A stretch of 64,000 nt of DNA, from assembly GCA_038501195.1 (NCBI GenBank), contig JBBPUQ010000008.1:2552501-2616500 (forward strand), given 5' to 3'. Below the pieces are notes generated by a model. It was not told the DNA's origin, ran no database searches, and was given only the letters and a program-made list of their open reading frames with translations. Positions 38,144 through 49,557 of the stretch are shown piece after piece. The DNA is from Nemania diffusa. Lineage: Eukaryota; Ascomycota; Sordariomycetes; Xylariales; Xylariaceae. Position 1 is the first letter of the stretch. Each line of letters starts with the position of its first letter. The translations under genes and the position numbers were made by a program.

Positions 38144-40536
38144 ATGAGCGGAGTTCAAAAGAGGAAGCTGGCGGCTAGGGGTACCTCGTTGTCGGCGAAG
38201 AGAACTAAAATCTCATCGGTACCACAGAAATCTAAGAAGAGGAGCAGACGATCCGTCGGCGTCAACTCCCTGCCATGGAGCAAAGCTCAGCTCCCGGATA
38301 TGTTCAACGATGCCGAGGGATTCTTTGGGCTGGAGGAAGTGGACGGCGTTGAGGTTATACGAGGTAGTAACAATATTATCGAGTTTGTAGGTTTATGGTA
38401 CCTTCCATCTTTTGACCCTTGCCATTCTAACAACTAGTTGTAAGAGAGCAGCTGTTCCAACCGAGAATGACACCGACGTAGCCAATGACGCCGACGAGGC
38501 TGACGAACCCGAGAGCGACGAGTTCGAAGGATTCGACGACGACGAAACACCCGCAGCTGGGTCGGACACCGTTTTATCTCAAGAGGCCCCTAAAGCCAAA
38601 GCGCCTAAAGCCAAAGGAGCCGAAGCGGCCGAACACGCCTCCCAGGCAGTACCGAAAAAGTCCGAAAAAGATCCAAAGAAGAAACAAAATAAAAAATTTA
38701 ATGTGAAAGACGACGACAAGTTAGAAACCAATGTATTTGCTGGACTAGATGCCGTGGACGAGCCGCAAGACGATATCGACTTATCTGAGTGGGTAAAATT
38801 AGATCTTTCTGCTGGAATTCTGTCTTCTCTAGCTAGGTTGAAGTTCTCAAAGCCCACAGTGATCCAGGCCGCCGCAATACCGCATATTTTAGCTGGCCAT
38901 GATGTGATAGGGAAGGCCTCCACAGGTTCCGGCAAGACCTTGGCTTTTGGAATACCCATAGTCGAGAAATGGCTCGAGCTAGCAGAAGAGGACAGCCCCG
39001 CGACGGTAACAAAAACCCCTCTGGCTTTAATTCTCTCGCCAACCAGAGAACTTGCCCATCAGCTCACGGACCATATCAAGAATCTATGTAGCAGTTTGGC
39101 AAACTCCCCATACATATGCTCTATCACAGGAGGACTCTCCGTACAGAAGCAGCAGCGCCAGTTGGCCCAGGCCGACATTGTCATCGGAACGCCTGGTAGA
39201 TTATGGGAGGTTTTGAGCTCTAGTGCTGAAACTATGAGTTCTTTCAGGGGAATAGGGTATCTGGTGATAGATGAAGCAGACAGACTCTTGACGGAAGGCC
39301 ATTTCAAGGAGGCCGAGGAAATCTTGAACGCTTTAGATCGAGTTGAGATGGAGGAAGGGGAAGAGGACGACGGACTTTCCCCCAGACAGACGCTCGTCTT
39401 CTCTGCGACATTCCACAAAGGCCTTCAGCAAAAACTAGCTGGGAAAGGGAAATTCAACCTCATGAGCCAAGAAGACTCGATGGAGTACCTGCTTAAGAAG
39501 TTAAATTTCCGCGAGGAGGAACCAAAGTTTATCGACGTCAACCCCATTTCCCAGATGGCCGAGGGGCTCAAGGAGGGGTTGGTAGAGTGTGGCGCGATGG
39601 AAAAGGTAGCCAATTTTCCCCGTTACATCCGTCTCTACTGCAGCAATCGGCGAAATATGCTAACAAATGTTACAGGATCTATATCTTTATGCTTTACTAC
39701 TTTTATACCCAAACGTGCGCACACTAGTGTTCACCAATTCCATTAGCACAGCTCGGCGCATCTCGCCCATGTTACAAAATCTTAACCTAACATCACACGC
39801 ATTACATTCACAAATGGCACAGAAGGCACGCTTGCGGTCTATTGAGCGTTTCACTAGTACAAATGCTGGCCAGTCTTCTATCTTGATCGCTACAGATGTT
39901 GCTGCTCGTGGCCTCGATATACCCAACGTCGACCTCGTTGTGCACTACCACGTGCCCCGAGACGCTGCCGCATATGTGCATCGGTCAGGACGTACAGCAC
40001 GTGCAGCCAAAACCGGTCTCAGCATCTTGCTCTGCGCCCCCGAAGAAGTGATCCCCTCGAGGCGCCTCATCGCCAAGGTGCACTCGGAGAGAAAGACGTC
40101 GAGGAAGAACTTGTTCGTGCAGACGCTGGACGTGGACCGGAAGCTGGTCGGCCGCCTCAAGCCCCGCGTCACGCTCGCGAAAAAGATCGCCGACTCGGCG
40201 CTGGCGAAGGAGAAGGGCAGCAAGGACGACGAGTGGATGCGCAACGCGGCGGAGGAGCTCGGCGTTGAGTACGAAAGCGACGACCTGGAGCAGGCCAGCA
40301 ACTGGGGCGGCCGCGGCGGTGGGCGTAAGAAGAAGCAGCAGGAGGCGAGGGGCGTGACGAAGGCCGAGCTGGGCGCCATGCGCGCCGAACTCCGGGACCT
40401 ACTCTCGCGGCGCGTCAATACTGGCGTGAGCGAGAAGTACATTGCGAATGGGCTCGTCGATATCGACGAGCTTCTTAAAGGAGCCAATGGCGATTTCCTT
40501 GGCAAGGTTGATGGTTTGGACATCGCGGATTTATAG
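38144..40536 (+). CDS. MAK5: DEAD-box ATP-dependent RNA helicase, Mak5-like (about 754 aa, 3 exons)
   Basis: Exons 38144 to about 38390, about 38449 to 39605, and 39676-40536. The second intron (70 nt) is clear; the first has two in-frame solutions (donor 38391 with acceptor 38448, or donor 38387 with acceptor 38444). Helicase motifs: Q-motif region FSKPTVIQAAAIP, ASTGSGKT (I), PTRELAHQ (Ia), TPGR (Ib), DEAD (II), SAT (III), FTNS, then ATDVAARGLDIP (V) and HRSGRTARA (VI). The N-terminal Lys-rich part with GFFGLEEVDGVEV and the acidic/Lys linker are typical of Mak5, which acts in the nucleolus on 60S ribosomal subunit assembly. The basic C-terminal extension also fits. Length agrees with the family. 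Confidence 0.9.
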
Positions 40537-41375
40537 TTAATGTACGGCGTAGCACACTTAAATAGAAAGCAAAGAAACTCAAGATCGATACCCTCAGTCC
40601 TATTTTAGCTGCCACAACAGGTGTTGCCGTTATAATTACAATAGTCTCATGGAGCATAGCAATTATACAGTAAGAGCATTACGGCTACTGCTCAAACAAC
40701 TAGTACCTGGCTTTTTCCCTTAGAGACAAAGCTGACATTGTGTGGTTACTGTAGCTTGAGGTTAAGCTCTTTTTCTCAAAATGGAGTATTTTTGGTTGAT
40801 TGTTCTGTTGAGAGTTTTATTAAAGCATAAATTTTACTAAAGCAATAAGAGAAGATGCCAATGCGTAGGTTAGTCCAACACTGCATCCTTATCTGCTCGC
40901 TGTCATAAGTCTATAACCCAGATTATCAACTATAAAGCATGGTGCTAGAATATTCACATCTATCTCTTTAGGATGTATATGCTGGTCATCCGTCATCTTA
41001 TCTAAGCGGGGTGTCTTAAGCGCACTGGAGCTTGTCAAACCAATATGTTGAAATGTGAGGAGCGATTATAGCTTGGGCCAAAGATGGGAGCACGAAGGCC
41101 AATATCAGGGGTCTTAACAGCGATGGCTGACCACGGGCTGCTCTACTGGCAATAGTCCTAAGTTCACGACGTACCTCCTATCAGGTGATTGAGAGCGTTT
41201 CTCATCTTGTTTAATAAAATAGATCTAGAGGAGTTGCTGTTGCCAAATATAAAGAGCAGGGGAATGTAGGAAGAACTGGCCTCCTTCTCCTACAGCTTGC
41301 AATACCCATTGGAGCTACTAGCCCAGGAAGAGTTGTATTGTGTGTAGACTCAAATGCAAAGCGCAGAATTGGGTA
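40537..41375. other. Intergenic region, no gene seen
   Basis: 3' flanks of Mak5-like (+) and dynactin p27 (-) genes. Nothing recognised. Confidence 0.55.
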
Positions 41376-42037
41376 TCATGGTTGGAATTTCGAGGGATTA
41401 CTGGGTATCAACTTCCGCAAAACCTCTATCTGTCGCGACTGAGCTTTGTTCTTCAGGTCTGTCACGCCACGCTTGTCAAGCCGTCTAGTGCCGTTTGAGT
41501 AAATGACGGTGAAGTCCGGCACTACTTCGCCAGGCGGTATCACGCTCTTCGGCGTTAGAATGCACTGCTGTAAGATGTATGTTAATCTTGAGCAAAAATG
41601 AGATAGTTAAGAGTAGAATAGAGTAGTTGACTAACCTTGCCTAGCTTTGCGCCCTTGCCCACGCGGCTCCCGACACCCACATGACACCCCTCTCCAATCA
41701 CAGTACCACCGGACTCAATGACCGCGCCGACCTCGACCGTGGCATAGTCGCTGATCACGACTCCATCCCGAGATTCGCTCGGCGATGCATCAGCCGGGGG
41801 TGCTCCGATGTTCGTTCGCTCGTGCACTATGCATCTCCGACCGATTGTGATTCTACCATTGGCAGAATCAAGCTTGGCGCGGGGATGGACGACTGACTCG
41901 GAACTTATGTTGATCGTGTGGTTGCCGGTCAATACTGCAGAATCGGCAATAGTGATAGAAGAGGAGAAGTTGACTGGGGCTTTGGGACCAGCATGAGTCC
42001 GTGGAAGAACCGACTGTCGTTTGGTTGAAGATGACAT
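41376..42037 (-). CDS. Dynactin subunit 6 (p27), hexapeptide-repeat protein (197 aa, 2 exons)
   Basis: Exons 42037-41636 and 41567-41376, with a 68-nt intron, phase 0. The body is built of left-handed beta-helix hexapeptide repeats ([LIV]-G-x4 pattern, for example ITIGRRCIVHERTNIGAP and GTVIGEGCHVGVGSRVGKG), as in acyltransferases and in the p25/p27 pointed-end subunits of dynactin. The end IYSNGTRRLDKR and ..LRKLIPSN matches p27. In fungi the dynactin pointed-end complex links dynein to early endosomes and nuclei. No catalytic transferase residues are recognised, which fits a structural role. The first exon alone would give a truncated frame. Confidence 0.87.
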
Positions 42038-42906
42038 CGTGTTAAGTCTTGAGCTGGTGTAGTGTGACTGTGAAAAGAGACAAGGCGCGCATAACTACCT
42101 CGGTTCTTGAGATCGCGGGGCGTGTTGGAACATGATTGCCCTGGTTACTTGTACACAGTAGCACTGACAAAACTAACCCTATTTTAGTTTATCTCCCTGA
42201 CAACCCCATATATTTATTTTATATAAAAAATTATTTGTTAAAAATATTATTATAAGTTTTTTAATATTTTTCTATTATACTTTACGAGTGGAATAATATG
42301 CTCATCTATTAATTACTTAAGTATGCGGGTTGTTAAAAGTATAAGGTTGGAATTAACGCAAGGAAGGAAGTGCGCACTGTAACAGGTTGTGCATGCTAAC
42401 AACTACAAGTCTTAGACGGCGAGATAGTTTCAAGGTAAATTTTGAGGCGAGTGTTGATAGTTTGCATACAAAGGTAAAAGTATTGTTGAAAGGAAATTCC
42501 TCGACGTTTAACTACTATCACCATTTATACTCAGAGGCTAACTGTGACTAGAGGTAAGCAGCGACTCTATTGCGCAGACAACGTAGCAGGTGACGACCAC
42601 ATAAATAAGGTCAGTTATCACTCACAACTTAAATATACTAAGTGGCATATTGGATCTTATGAGATCATTGTTGCACAGCAGGACGTACAACATCTTTTTC
42701 ATACCAAAAGTCAAATATAACCCATCTAAGTGATGACGATAGAAGGTACGGTGGCTTGGTTATTCGAAACATAGGGAGCCTTCGTAATAATCGAACAAGA
42801 CTATGGACGTGTATGGTGATATTGCGATTGCCGCAGACGTTGCACGACAAGACCTCACGTAAATGGTGGCTTCATGGGGCTGAAAAGGTACAAATAGCTG
42901 TGTTGT
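42038..42906. other. Divergent/tandem intergenic region, no gene seen
   Basis: Promoter of dynactin p27 and 3' flank of the zinc finger gene. A/T-rich at about 42195-42290. No gene. Confidence 0.55.
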
Positions 42907-43770
42907 CTATTTATGACGAACATTCTTTGGTTTCCTCTTTTTAAATACTACTATGGGCTCCGCCGGCTTGTTGCTCTCTTCTTCTTTTATAGCTGCGCCC
43001 ATGGGCTGACTATCGGCGGCTGGCTCGGTGTTTTTAGAGAGTAGCCCATCTATTTCAGGGTCCTCTTTCTTGATCTTGGGCAGTGGGTTTTCTTCCCTTT
43101 TTACCTGTTTAATCTCTTCCTCTTCCTTTTTGGGGGGCGGTTTCGTGAGTGTCGTGCTGAGTAACGCATCGAGTTCGGCATTATCTTCGACGGCATGCTT
43201 GGTATCACGACCCCATTTCCTAGGCTTCTTAAACAGACCCTGTACACTTTCTTCCGCCTCGTCGTTATCATCTTCATCTTCTTGCTTAGGTCGTTTTCGC
43301 ACGCTACTAGCGACAGAATCAACGTTCGCGGACTTCGAATCGGCTTCGTTGTCCTCGGTGTTGGGGGCATCGTCGATGATGCGCGTGTTGGTAACAGTCC
43401 ACTCGCTTGCTAGAGCCATATCCCGACGCAGCTCGGTCGGGACATTAATGCCCATCTCGGCCAGCTGTTCCCATTGCTGTTGGCGCTGAGCGGTGGTAGC
43501 TGCGGCGGTAGTTGCGGTCGAGGAGGAGGAAGAGGCGAAGGGTTTAGTAGTAGTAGTAATTCCGTTGAGGCGGTCTATCTCCCGTTTGGCCCTGTCCTTT
43601 TCGCGCAGCTCGTTCTCGTGGCCGCGGTGAAGATCGCGCAGGAAGCGCTTGAGGCCGGACTGGTGCTTCGCGGTGGCGTCATGGTTGGTGCGCTCGAGCT
43701 TGGTGTCGCGAACGTAAGTGCTGCAGTGCTTGCACCAGTATTTGGGCGTTGACTTCCAATACTCTGACAT
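42907..43770 (-). CDS. U1-type zinc finger protein, WBP4/FNBP21-like splicing factor (287 aa)
   Basis: Single exon. The N-terminal matrin/U1-C type zinc finger has Cys13, Cys16, His30 and His36 (WCKHCSTYVRDTKLE then NHDATAKH), followed by a basic helix GLKRFLRDLHRGHENEL. The rest is low-complexity and charged, with nuclear-type basic clusters and an end VVFKKRKPKNVRHK. This is the layout of WBP4/FBP21-like spliceosome-associated proteins, although the WW domains of the metazoan form are not seen. Nuclear location and a role in pre-mRNA splicing are inferred from the family. Confidence 0.83.
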   Translation of the reverse strand: MSEYWKSTPKYWCKHCSTYVRDTKLERTNHDATAKHQSGLKRFLRDLHRGHENELREKDRAKREIDRLNGITTTTKPFASSSSSTATTAAATTAQRQQQWEQLAEMGINVPTELRRDMALASEWTVTNTRIIDDAPNTEDNEADSKSANVDSVASSVRKRPKQEDEDDNDEAEESVQGLFKKPRKWGRDTKHAVEDNAELDALLSTTLTKPPPKKEEEEIKQVKREENPLPKIKKEDPEIDGLLSKNTEPAADSQPMGAAIKEEESNKPAEPIVVFKKRKPKNVRHK

Positions 43771-44678
43771 GGTCGCTACTAGCTAGTGTCTTTGCATCAA
43801 CGACAAATGCTTATCTGTGCGCGCGATGGCCCTCGCAGCTCGGATACTGTTCAATAACTTAGGTAAGGTAGGACAAGGAAATGGAATGCGGGTTGGCGAT
43901 CGGAGGTTGCTTGTTGAGAGGTGACGACTTGGTAAGAATTAAGGTTATACGGTAGTTGCAGATGCGTGCCGGCCGATGGGTCGCAGTGGGCTGACGGGGC
44001 GCTGGCACTGTGTGCTGGGTGCTGGGTGCCGGTTGCTGCCATCGCTGAAGCCCCCACTCGTACTGCCCAGCTGATAGCGTCTATTGTAGGCAACCAAACT
44101 TGCATCTTCATGAGGTCTTTTATTATCACATCAACTTCTTTCCTCTTTTCTCCTACCTATTATCTCACTCTGGTATATATTCTCTAATACATTTCACTCC
44201 TCTGCCCGGCTTCTAGTAGCCGCTCCGTTGAGTTATAAATCACTTGTCATGCTAGTTCGAGATTCACTGCCGATGTATCCTGTATCCAGCCGCTTACGAG
44301 TCCGCACATGTGTTGGGCGTGAGCCCTTCGCTCAGGATGTCAATATGGATATACATATATTGTTGTGTACGAATGAAGTATTACACGATGGACCTCATAA
44401 TGAAAAGTGACGCGGACGCGGCCTTACCCTTTCCATCCCCCATTATGTAGGCCTGAGTCCCGTCGCAACACCATTCAACATTGCCATATTACTTCGTCTG
44501 TGCCTCATTAATTCCTAACCCAAACCGTCGTATCTCCCCTCGACCGGAACTTGTCGCAGATCGGAGCCCTCATCATCTATTCTCATCTCTTCTCATTTCA
44601 CTCTTTCCGGCCATTGCCCGGGAATTGAATCCTTGATCCTCTTCGTTCCGTGGCCATTACATTATCCCGATGACTTGC
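43771..44678. other. Intergenic region, no gene seen
   Basis: Upstream of the zinc finger gene and downstream of the wall protein gene. It includes GGGTGCTGGGTGCCGG-like short repeats near 44015-44035. No supported coding sequence. Confidence 0.55.
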
Positions 44679-45740
44679 TTACAAGCAGAGAAACGCAACG
44701 AGCATACCGACGACGAGAGCGCCCATGGAGCCCGCGGCAACGTGCGACGATCCAGAAGTACCCGGGGCCGAGGTTGTAGCAGGAGGTGCCGACGAGGACG
44801 ATGAAGCCGGAGCGCTCGAGCTGCTCACAGGAGCGGAAGTGGTTGATGGGGTTACCGCCGCACTGCTGCTGCTGCTGACCGATGCTGGCGCGGAGCTGGT
44901 GGGAGCAGGTGGCGCAGGTGCCGAGGTTGGTGCCGAGGTTGGGGCCGAGGAGACAGGCGTCGTCTCTGGCGGTGGAGCAGCCGTGGCGGTGGCGGTTGAC
45001 GCTGGCGCACTGCCGGTAGGAGTGACCTGGATCTGTCCGTCGGTGTACTCGCTCACGGGGACGTAGGTGCTGTAGATGGGAACGGGCAGCGACGTCGTGA
45101 CCACCTGGGGCTGTCCGTCCGGTAGCGCTGTGACGATAGTCGTCTGTACAACCGTCGTGCCGATAACCTGGCCGTCAGGGGACTGTCCCGCCGAGTCTGT
45201 CGAGCCGCAGGGGACGGCGATGATGGAGACAGGCTCGCACTGCGCCGCCCACGTCCGGTCGTACAGGTTGTAGAAACTGCCCGACAGACACTGGTAGAAG
45301 GTCTTGGAGGAACCCAAGGCCAAGAGGTTGTCCTCACACAGGGAAAATCCGCTGGTGTAGAGGGCGCCGGCCTGAGGCGGGCCGTCGAACTGAAATTGGT
45401 AGTTGGATGCGATGTATCCCGTGCGACCCTGGGCATCATGGGTCGATCCATCTTGCAGCGAGACGACGAGAATTCCCTCGGAGCCGCACTCTGCTCTTTT
45501 CTGCGTCACATTGTCAATTAGAGCTCATATGTAAGGGTCCTTGCTGGTGGCAACACTTACTTCGGGTAGGCTTCTCTTTTCCTTCGTTACTTTAGCGACC
45601 GAGATCTCGAATTTGCCATCGAAAGTCCCCGTGCAGCCAGCGGGCGCGGCACCAGTGGGCGTCAATGATTCAGTGACGCCTTGTGGCATGGCCATGGCAA
45701 GGCCCATGAGCGCCGAGACGAAAGCGAGAGAGGATTGCAT
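44679..45740 (-). CDS. GPI-anchored cell wall protein with PIR-like features (333 aa, 2 exons)
   Basis: Exons 45740-45561 and 45500-44679, with a 60-nt intron, phase 0. A signal peptide (MQSSLAFVSALMGLAMA, about 17 residues) starts the protein. Dibasic KR pairs at VTKEKRS and PEKRAEC look like Kex2 sites. The central domain, with GRTGYIASNYQFQFDGP, LCEDNLLAL and FYQCLSGSFYNLYDRTW, matches the C-terminal domain of PIR/CCW wall proteins, including spaced cysteines. Three DGQ-type repeats follow (SPDGQV, LPDGQPQ, YTDGQIQ), similar to the glutamine of PIR repeats that can be ester-linked to glucan. A Ser/Thr/Pro/Ala-rich stalk and a hydrophobic tail (MGALVVGMLVAFLCL) with a small-residue site (SGSSHVAAGS) complete a GPI anchor signal. 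Covalent wall attachment is likely. Confidence 0.88.
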
Positions 45741-48700
45741 CGTTGATACTACTGCTGTAAAAAACGAGGGGACTGTAGGGCTCGAGAGTGCAATGGATAA
45801 TAAAGAGAAGGGTAAGTCAGGATATAGCGAAAGATAAAAGCGAATGACGGTCCACCCCGACTGTTTCTTTCTTCACACAATTGCAAACTCGATTTCTATA
45901 TCGAAAATAGGCGAGTAGTGAGCGAGCTGGAGAGGGAGAGAGGGAGAGAAGTCGAGAGACATTGGTGGTCGCAGTACATATACATATGTTCCAGTCTAGT
46001 ATGTACCGCGTGTTATTCTGCCCTAACCAGGGTTACTGACCTGTGTTTTTCCCTTATTCGGCGGTTATGTCCGCATACATGTTGGATCACTCCCGCCCTC
46101 CACATCGAAACAACCAGGCGACATAACATAGCACAAGTGTACATCCCGGTTCGCTTTTTCTAGTCAAGTGGTTGGCTGCCGGCTGCATGAAAAGACAGCC
46201 GTAGATAGGTACACCCATGTCAGGACTACTGCCAGCTACTATGTACTGTGACGTTGCACCTAGCGAGCAAGATCAGTCCTAACACATGGCAGGATCACAT
46301 CGCTCCGCCAGCGAGCGGATGGGATGTTGTTTCTTGATTCCATTTTCTATTAAAATATCTAAAACTAGGATATATCTGACTTGTGATCCGAAGGACAAGC
46401 CACGGGGGCATTTACGTTTAGTTGGTGAGGCAAGAATAAGACAACTGCGATGCAATTCCCGCACGGATAGCAGGAGTTTATTTTTTATTTTTTTGACATC
46501 TGCATAACCTGACATCATGAACACAGGCGGGAGCATATTTTATTTCCGCGGCTGCGTCCGTCGCCCTTAAGACACGACAGCTCAATAGCGCACAATGACG
46601 GTCCAAAATTGTGAAGGAAATTTTCTGGCAGATTTTTTTTTGGTGGTGATGTATTCATGACACGGCACCGCCTGAAATCGGACGACCAAAGTAGCACGAC
46701 ATGGAGCTCTTAGCTAAAAGTTGCGATACTTGTGGTCGATGGCAAACTAAACTAGGTGAGTTGAGGGATAGAGACTTGTTACCAATGCGCTACTGAGGAG
46801 GCCAGGTACACTACGTGGGTAAAGATCGGCCGAGAGGGCAGATCACTTACTGATAGTCCTCAGACACCCATCCTCCTTTCTACTGCGTGCGGTACGTATG
46901 GTGAGTGAGCTCACTGATCGATGATTCGCATCTACCCACATCTACCCACTTCCCAGTCGTCGCCATGTACGATTGCGGAGCAGCCCACATCCCGCGCTCG
47001 GCTGCCGGCGTTGATCTCTGATCTCTGTGCCCCTCGGCGGCCAACTGCAGCTCCAAGCTCCAGGCTTTGTCTGTCTATCTGTTTCAGTTTCCCAACCCCT
47101 CTACTAGCAGGATTGCCGTTGATAGGCTCAGATAGGCTGTATTATGGCTAGCGGAACAAGGATGAGATCCATAAATTGTGTACTAGATAAGTTCTACTTA
47201 CTGTAGCTCCCTAGCATCGGCGGCCCTTTCATCTCTATTATCTACTCCGTATGGAGATGGAAGATAAACATTCTTTGTCCCGTACTTACTGGCTGCGAAG
47301 AACCTGACTTACCTATGTAGATCGATATCCGACCACTTACTTGACTATCCCGCTAATTGATGTACGCAGTAGACGGGACAACCGCACGGAGCCCTAGCGT
47401 ACTTTGGTATTCTTGAGAATGCTGTATCCGGTAGGTACTTACCCGCCTCATCCTTTTTTTTCTTTGTCCGAGAGGATGCTTTCACGTTTGAGGGTAAGAC
47501 AACATCTACCTGCTGAGCCACCTGGGCCACCTTCCTTCGCCTCCCAACTGCATCTTGCATCGTCACACATAGACGAGAGAGGTCGGTGACACCGAGGCAT
47601 GATGTGCAACTCATACATTTAATACCCGGAATGTGGCTATGGTGGCTTATGGTAGTGTAGGTACAGCATGTTTTGTGCTGCCTTCGGTATCTCTTCATAT
47701 GTAGAATCTTAAGACAGACCTTCAACTAGACTAGGTAGGTACTACTCACTTCTTACTCAGTCATGGCATTTGCCGCCCCCTTGCTTGCGGCCGATTAGTG
47801 TCTTACGGGCGAATGACATTCAATTACGCTTAAATGGATAGAAAGCAGAAACCAACGTGGCTAAAGGATTGCTACAATGAGTCTGGTGCCCGGTGCCCAT
47901 TCACGTTTACTGACATGCAATACGAGTAAAGGACTGTCGAGTAACAAAACATGTTTAGTGTCTCGATAGACTGCTTGGTTTGGTTCACCAATCGAGCAGG
48001 CCATGACTGCTCGTATTGCGATTTCCTTGTTAAGTGGGCGGCAATTGGCCACTAGTATATGGATCGATCGGAGGTGTATCTCCCCCTTGTTCGATTGATC
48101 CCTTAGCGTCATAGATAAGTCAAGTTTCTGGCGTCTTGAAGTAGTATAGATACATGCCGTAGTTCGACAGTAGTTAGATACGCTAAAATTCAATCGACGG
48201 CACAAGTTTGTTCTAAGGGGTTGATTAGCACTTCAAAAGCCTGAAGTAGCTCCCTAGGAACTCATTCCCGCACAAATATGAAAGAAATTGAAAAGGGGAA
48301 ATACACATGCCCGCGCAAGAAAAAGTAAGAAGAACTCAAGTACAGAGTATACTAGGGCCTGCCGCCCTTCCAGCACAGAACCAAGGCAGAGACACGCCAA
48401 TGCAACCGACCCATGACGTTGGAGCTCCAATGCACCCCTCCACGGGAACAAGTCCCTAACAGCCTGCCCACGCCCAACCCTGCCTCATAAACGGAACCAA
48501 ACTTACAAGGCTACATGCGGTCGACCATTCAGCCTATTGGCCAAGTCCGCGTATTATGTATATCGAAATCAATAGATTGATTGAGTGAATGCGCAGGGGA
48601 AACATGCAGGTGTAATCACTCTCTTGGATATATGTACTGCAACCCAGATATAGCGTAACCGTAATTGCAATATGCCCTCGGTGATATACCTAGTTGAACG

Positions 48701-49557
48701 CAAGAGGCGTGCTGAAGGCAAATTGTAAAGATAAAAACGGCGCGATGTTATGCAACCTGCCGTAAAGTGCCTTGAAGCTCATCGAGCATTCGACAATAAT
48801 CTCCGATGGCGAACCTTTTTACCGTACAACTTGCTAAGTAAGTTGTAATTCTTTTTTTTTTTTGCAGATACATATTAGACACAGGAATAAGGTCGGTTAA
48901 TTGGTATAAATAGGCGTAACCTAACTTGACAATGTGTTGATCCCTTTACCCGACCTTATACCGCATAGTCAGAGGGTCGCTCAAAATGAATTATCGGTCT
49001 CACATTGAATCCCTTCTACTATTTCAGAGGCCATGGCGTCAAGATTTCCGCCTTGGTAATTCGTAAAGTGTTTTTGCGCCTCAATTATACGTGATAACCG
49101 GAAAGGGTTTAGACTGCACTACGAATAGTAAAAAACGCTCTACGATTACCTAACCAAGGCGCAAGATTTCAACAGGAACTCAGGCCAGGAATGCAGAGCC
49201 ATATCTAATCAAATCAGGCATTATACATCATCGACTTACCGTCTACCGTGTGTGATTCAATTGCTTCGACGAAATAACTTGAGAAATCGGTGGGGCAACA
49301 AATAGATTGTTGTTTTGGCATCAACGAATGCCAAACGTATACCTCGCAAGTTTAGGTATATCAACTCTATCTACAGGGGAATCATCTATGCGTCAAAGTC
49401 AAATTTAACCTCCTCACAGCCCGACCACTCGTTCAGTCATACAGTTCATGCTCTCATTCCTTTTCCAGACCCGAACCAATGCCTCCAATAACCAGTACCT
49501 TCCATCCGCATGAGAACGGCCAGCCCTTGGCAACCTCTATGTAACACGTGCAGCGCC
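45741..49557. other. 3.8-kb region without supported genes
   Basis: Promoter of the wall protein gene lies at the left edge (GA-rich GAGAGGGAGAGAGGGAGAG near 45929-45947). Throughout the rest, frames are short on both strands and I could not join them by plausible introns to any known domain. There is a T-run at 48852-48863, and two sets of inverted repeats at 48887-48959 and 49049-49161. A non-coding transcript or an unusually small gene cannot be excluded. No tRNA box pair was recognised. Confidence 0.5.
48887..48959. repeat. Inverted repeat (14-nt arms, one mismatch)
   Basis: ATAAGGTCGGTTAA at 48887-48900 against TTACCCGACCTTAT at 48946-48959, 45-nt loop. Could be a degraded terminal-repeat element or chance. 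Confidence 0.4.

Noticed and set aside
39945..40523. 192-codon antisense frame within the Mak5-like gene
   Set aside because: Shadow of the basic, GC-rich C-terminal coding region.
43028..43489. 153-codon + frame opposite the zinc finger gene
   Set aside because: Ser/Leu-rich complement of an acidic/Lys-rich coding region; typical shadow.
47861..48205. 114-codon minus frame in the gene-poor region
   Set aside because: No domain, no signal peptide, no neighbouring exons; kept as unsupported.
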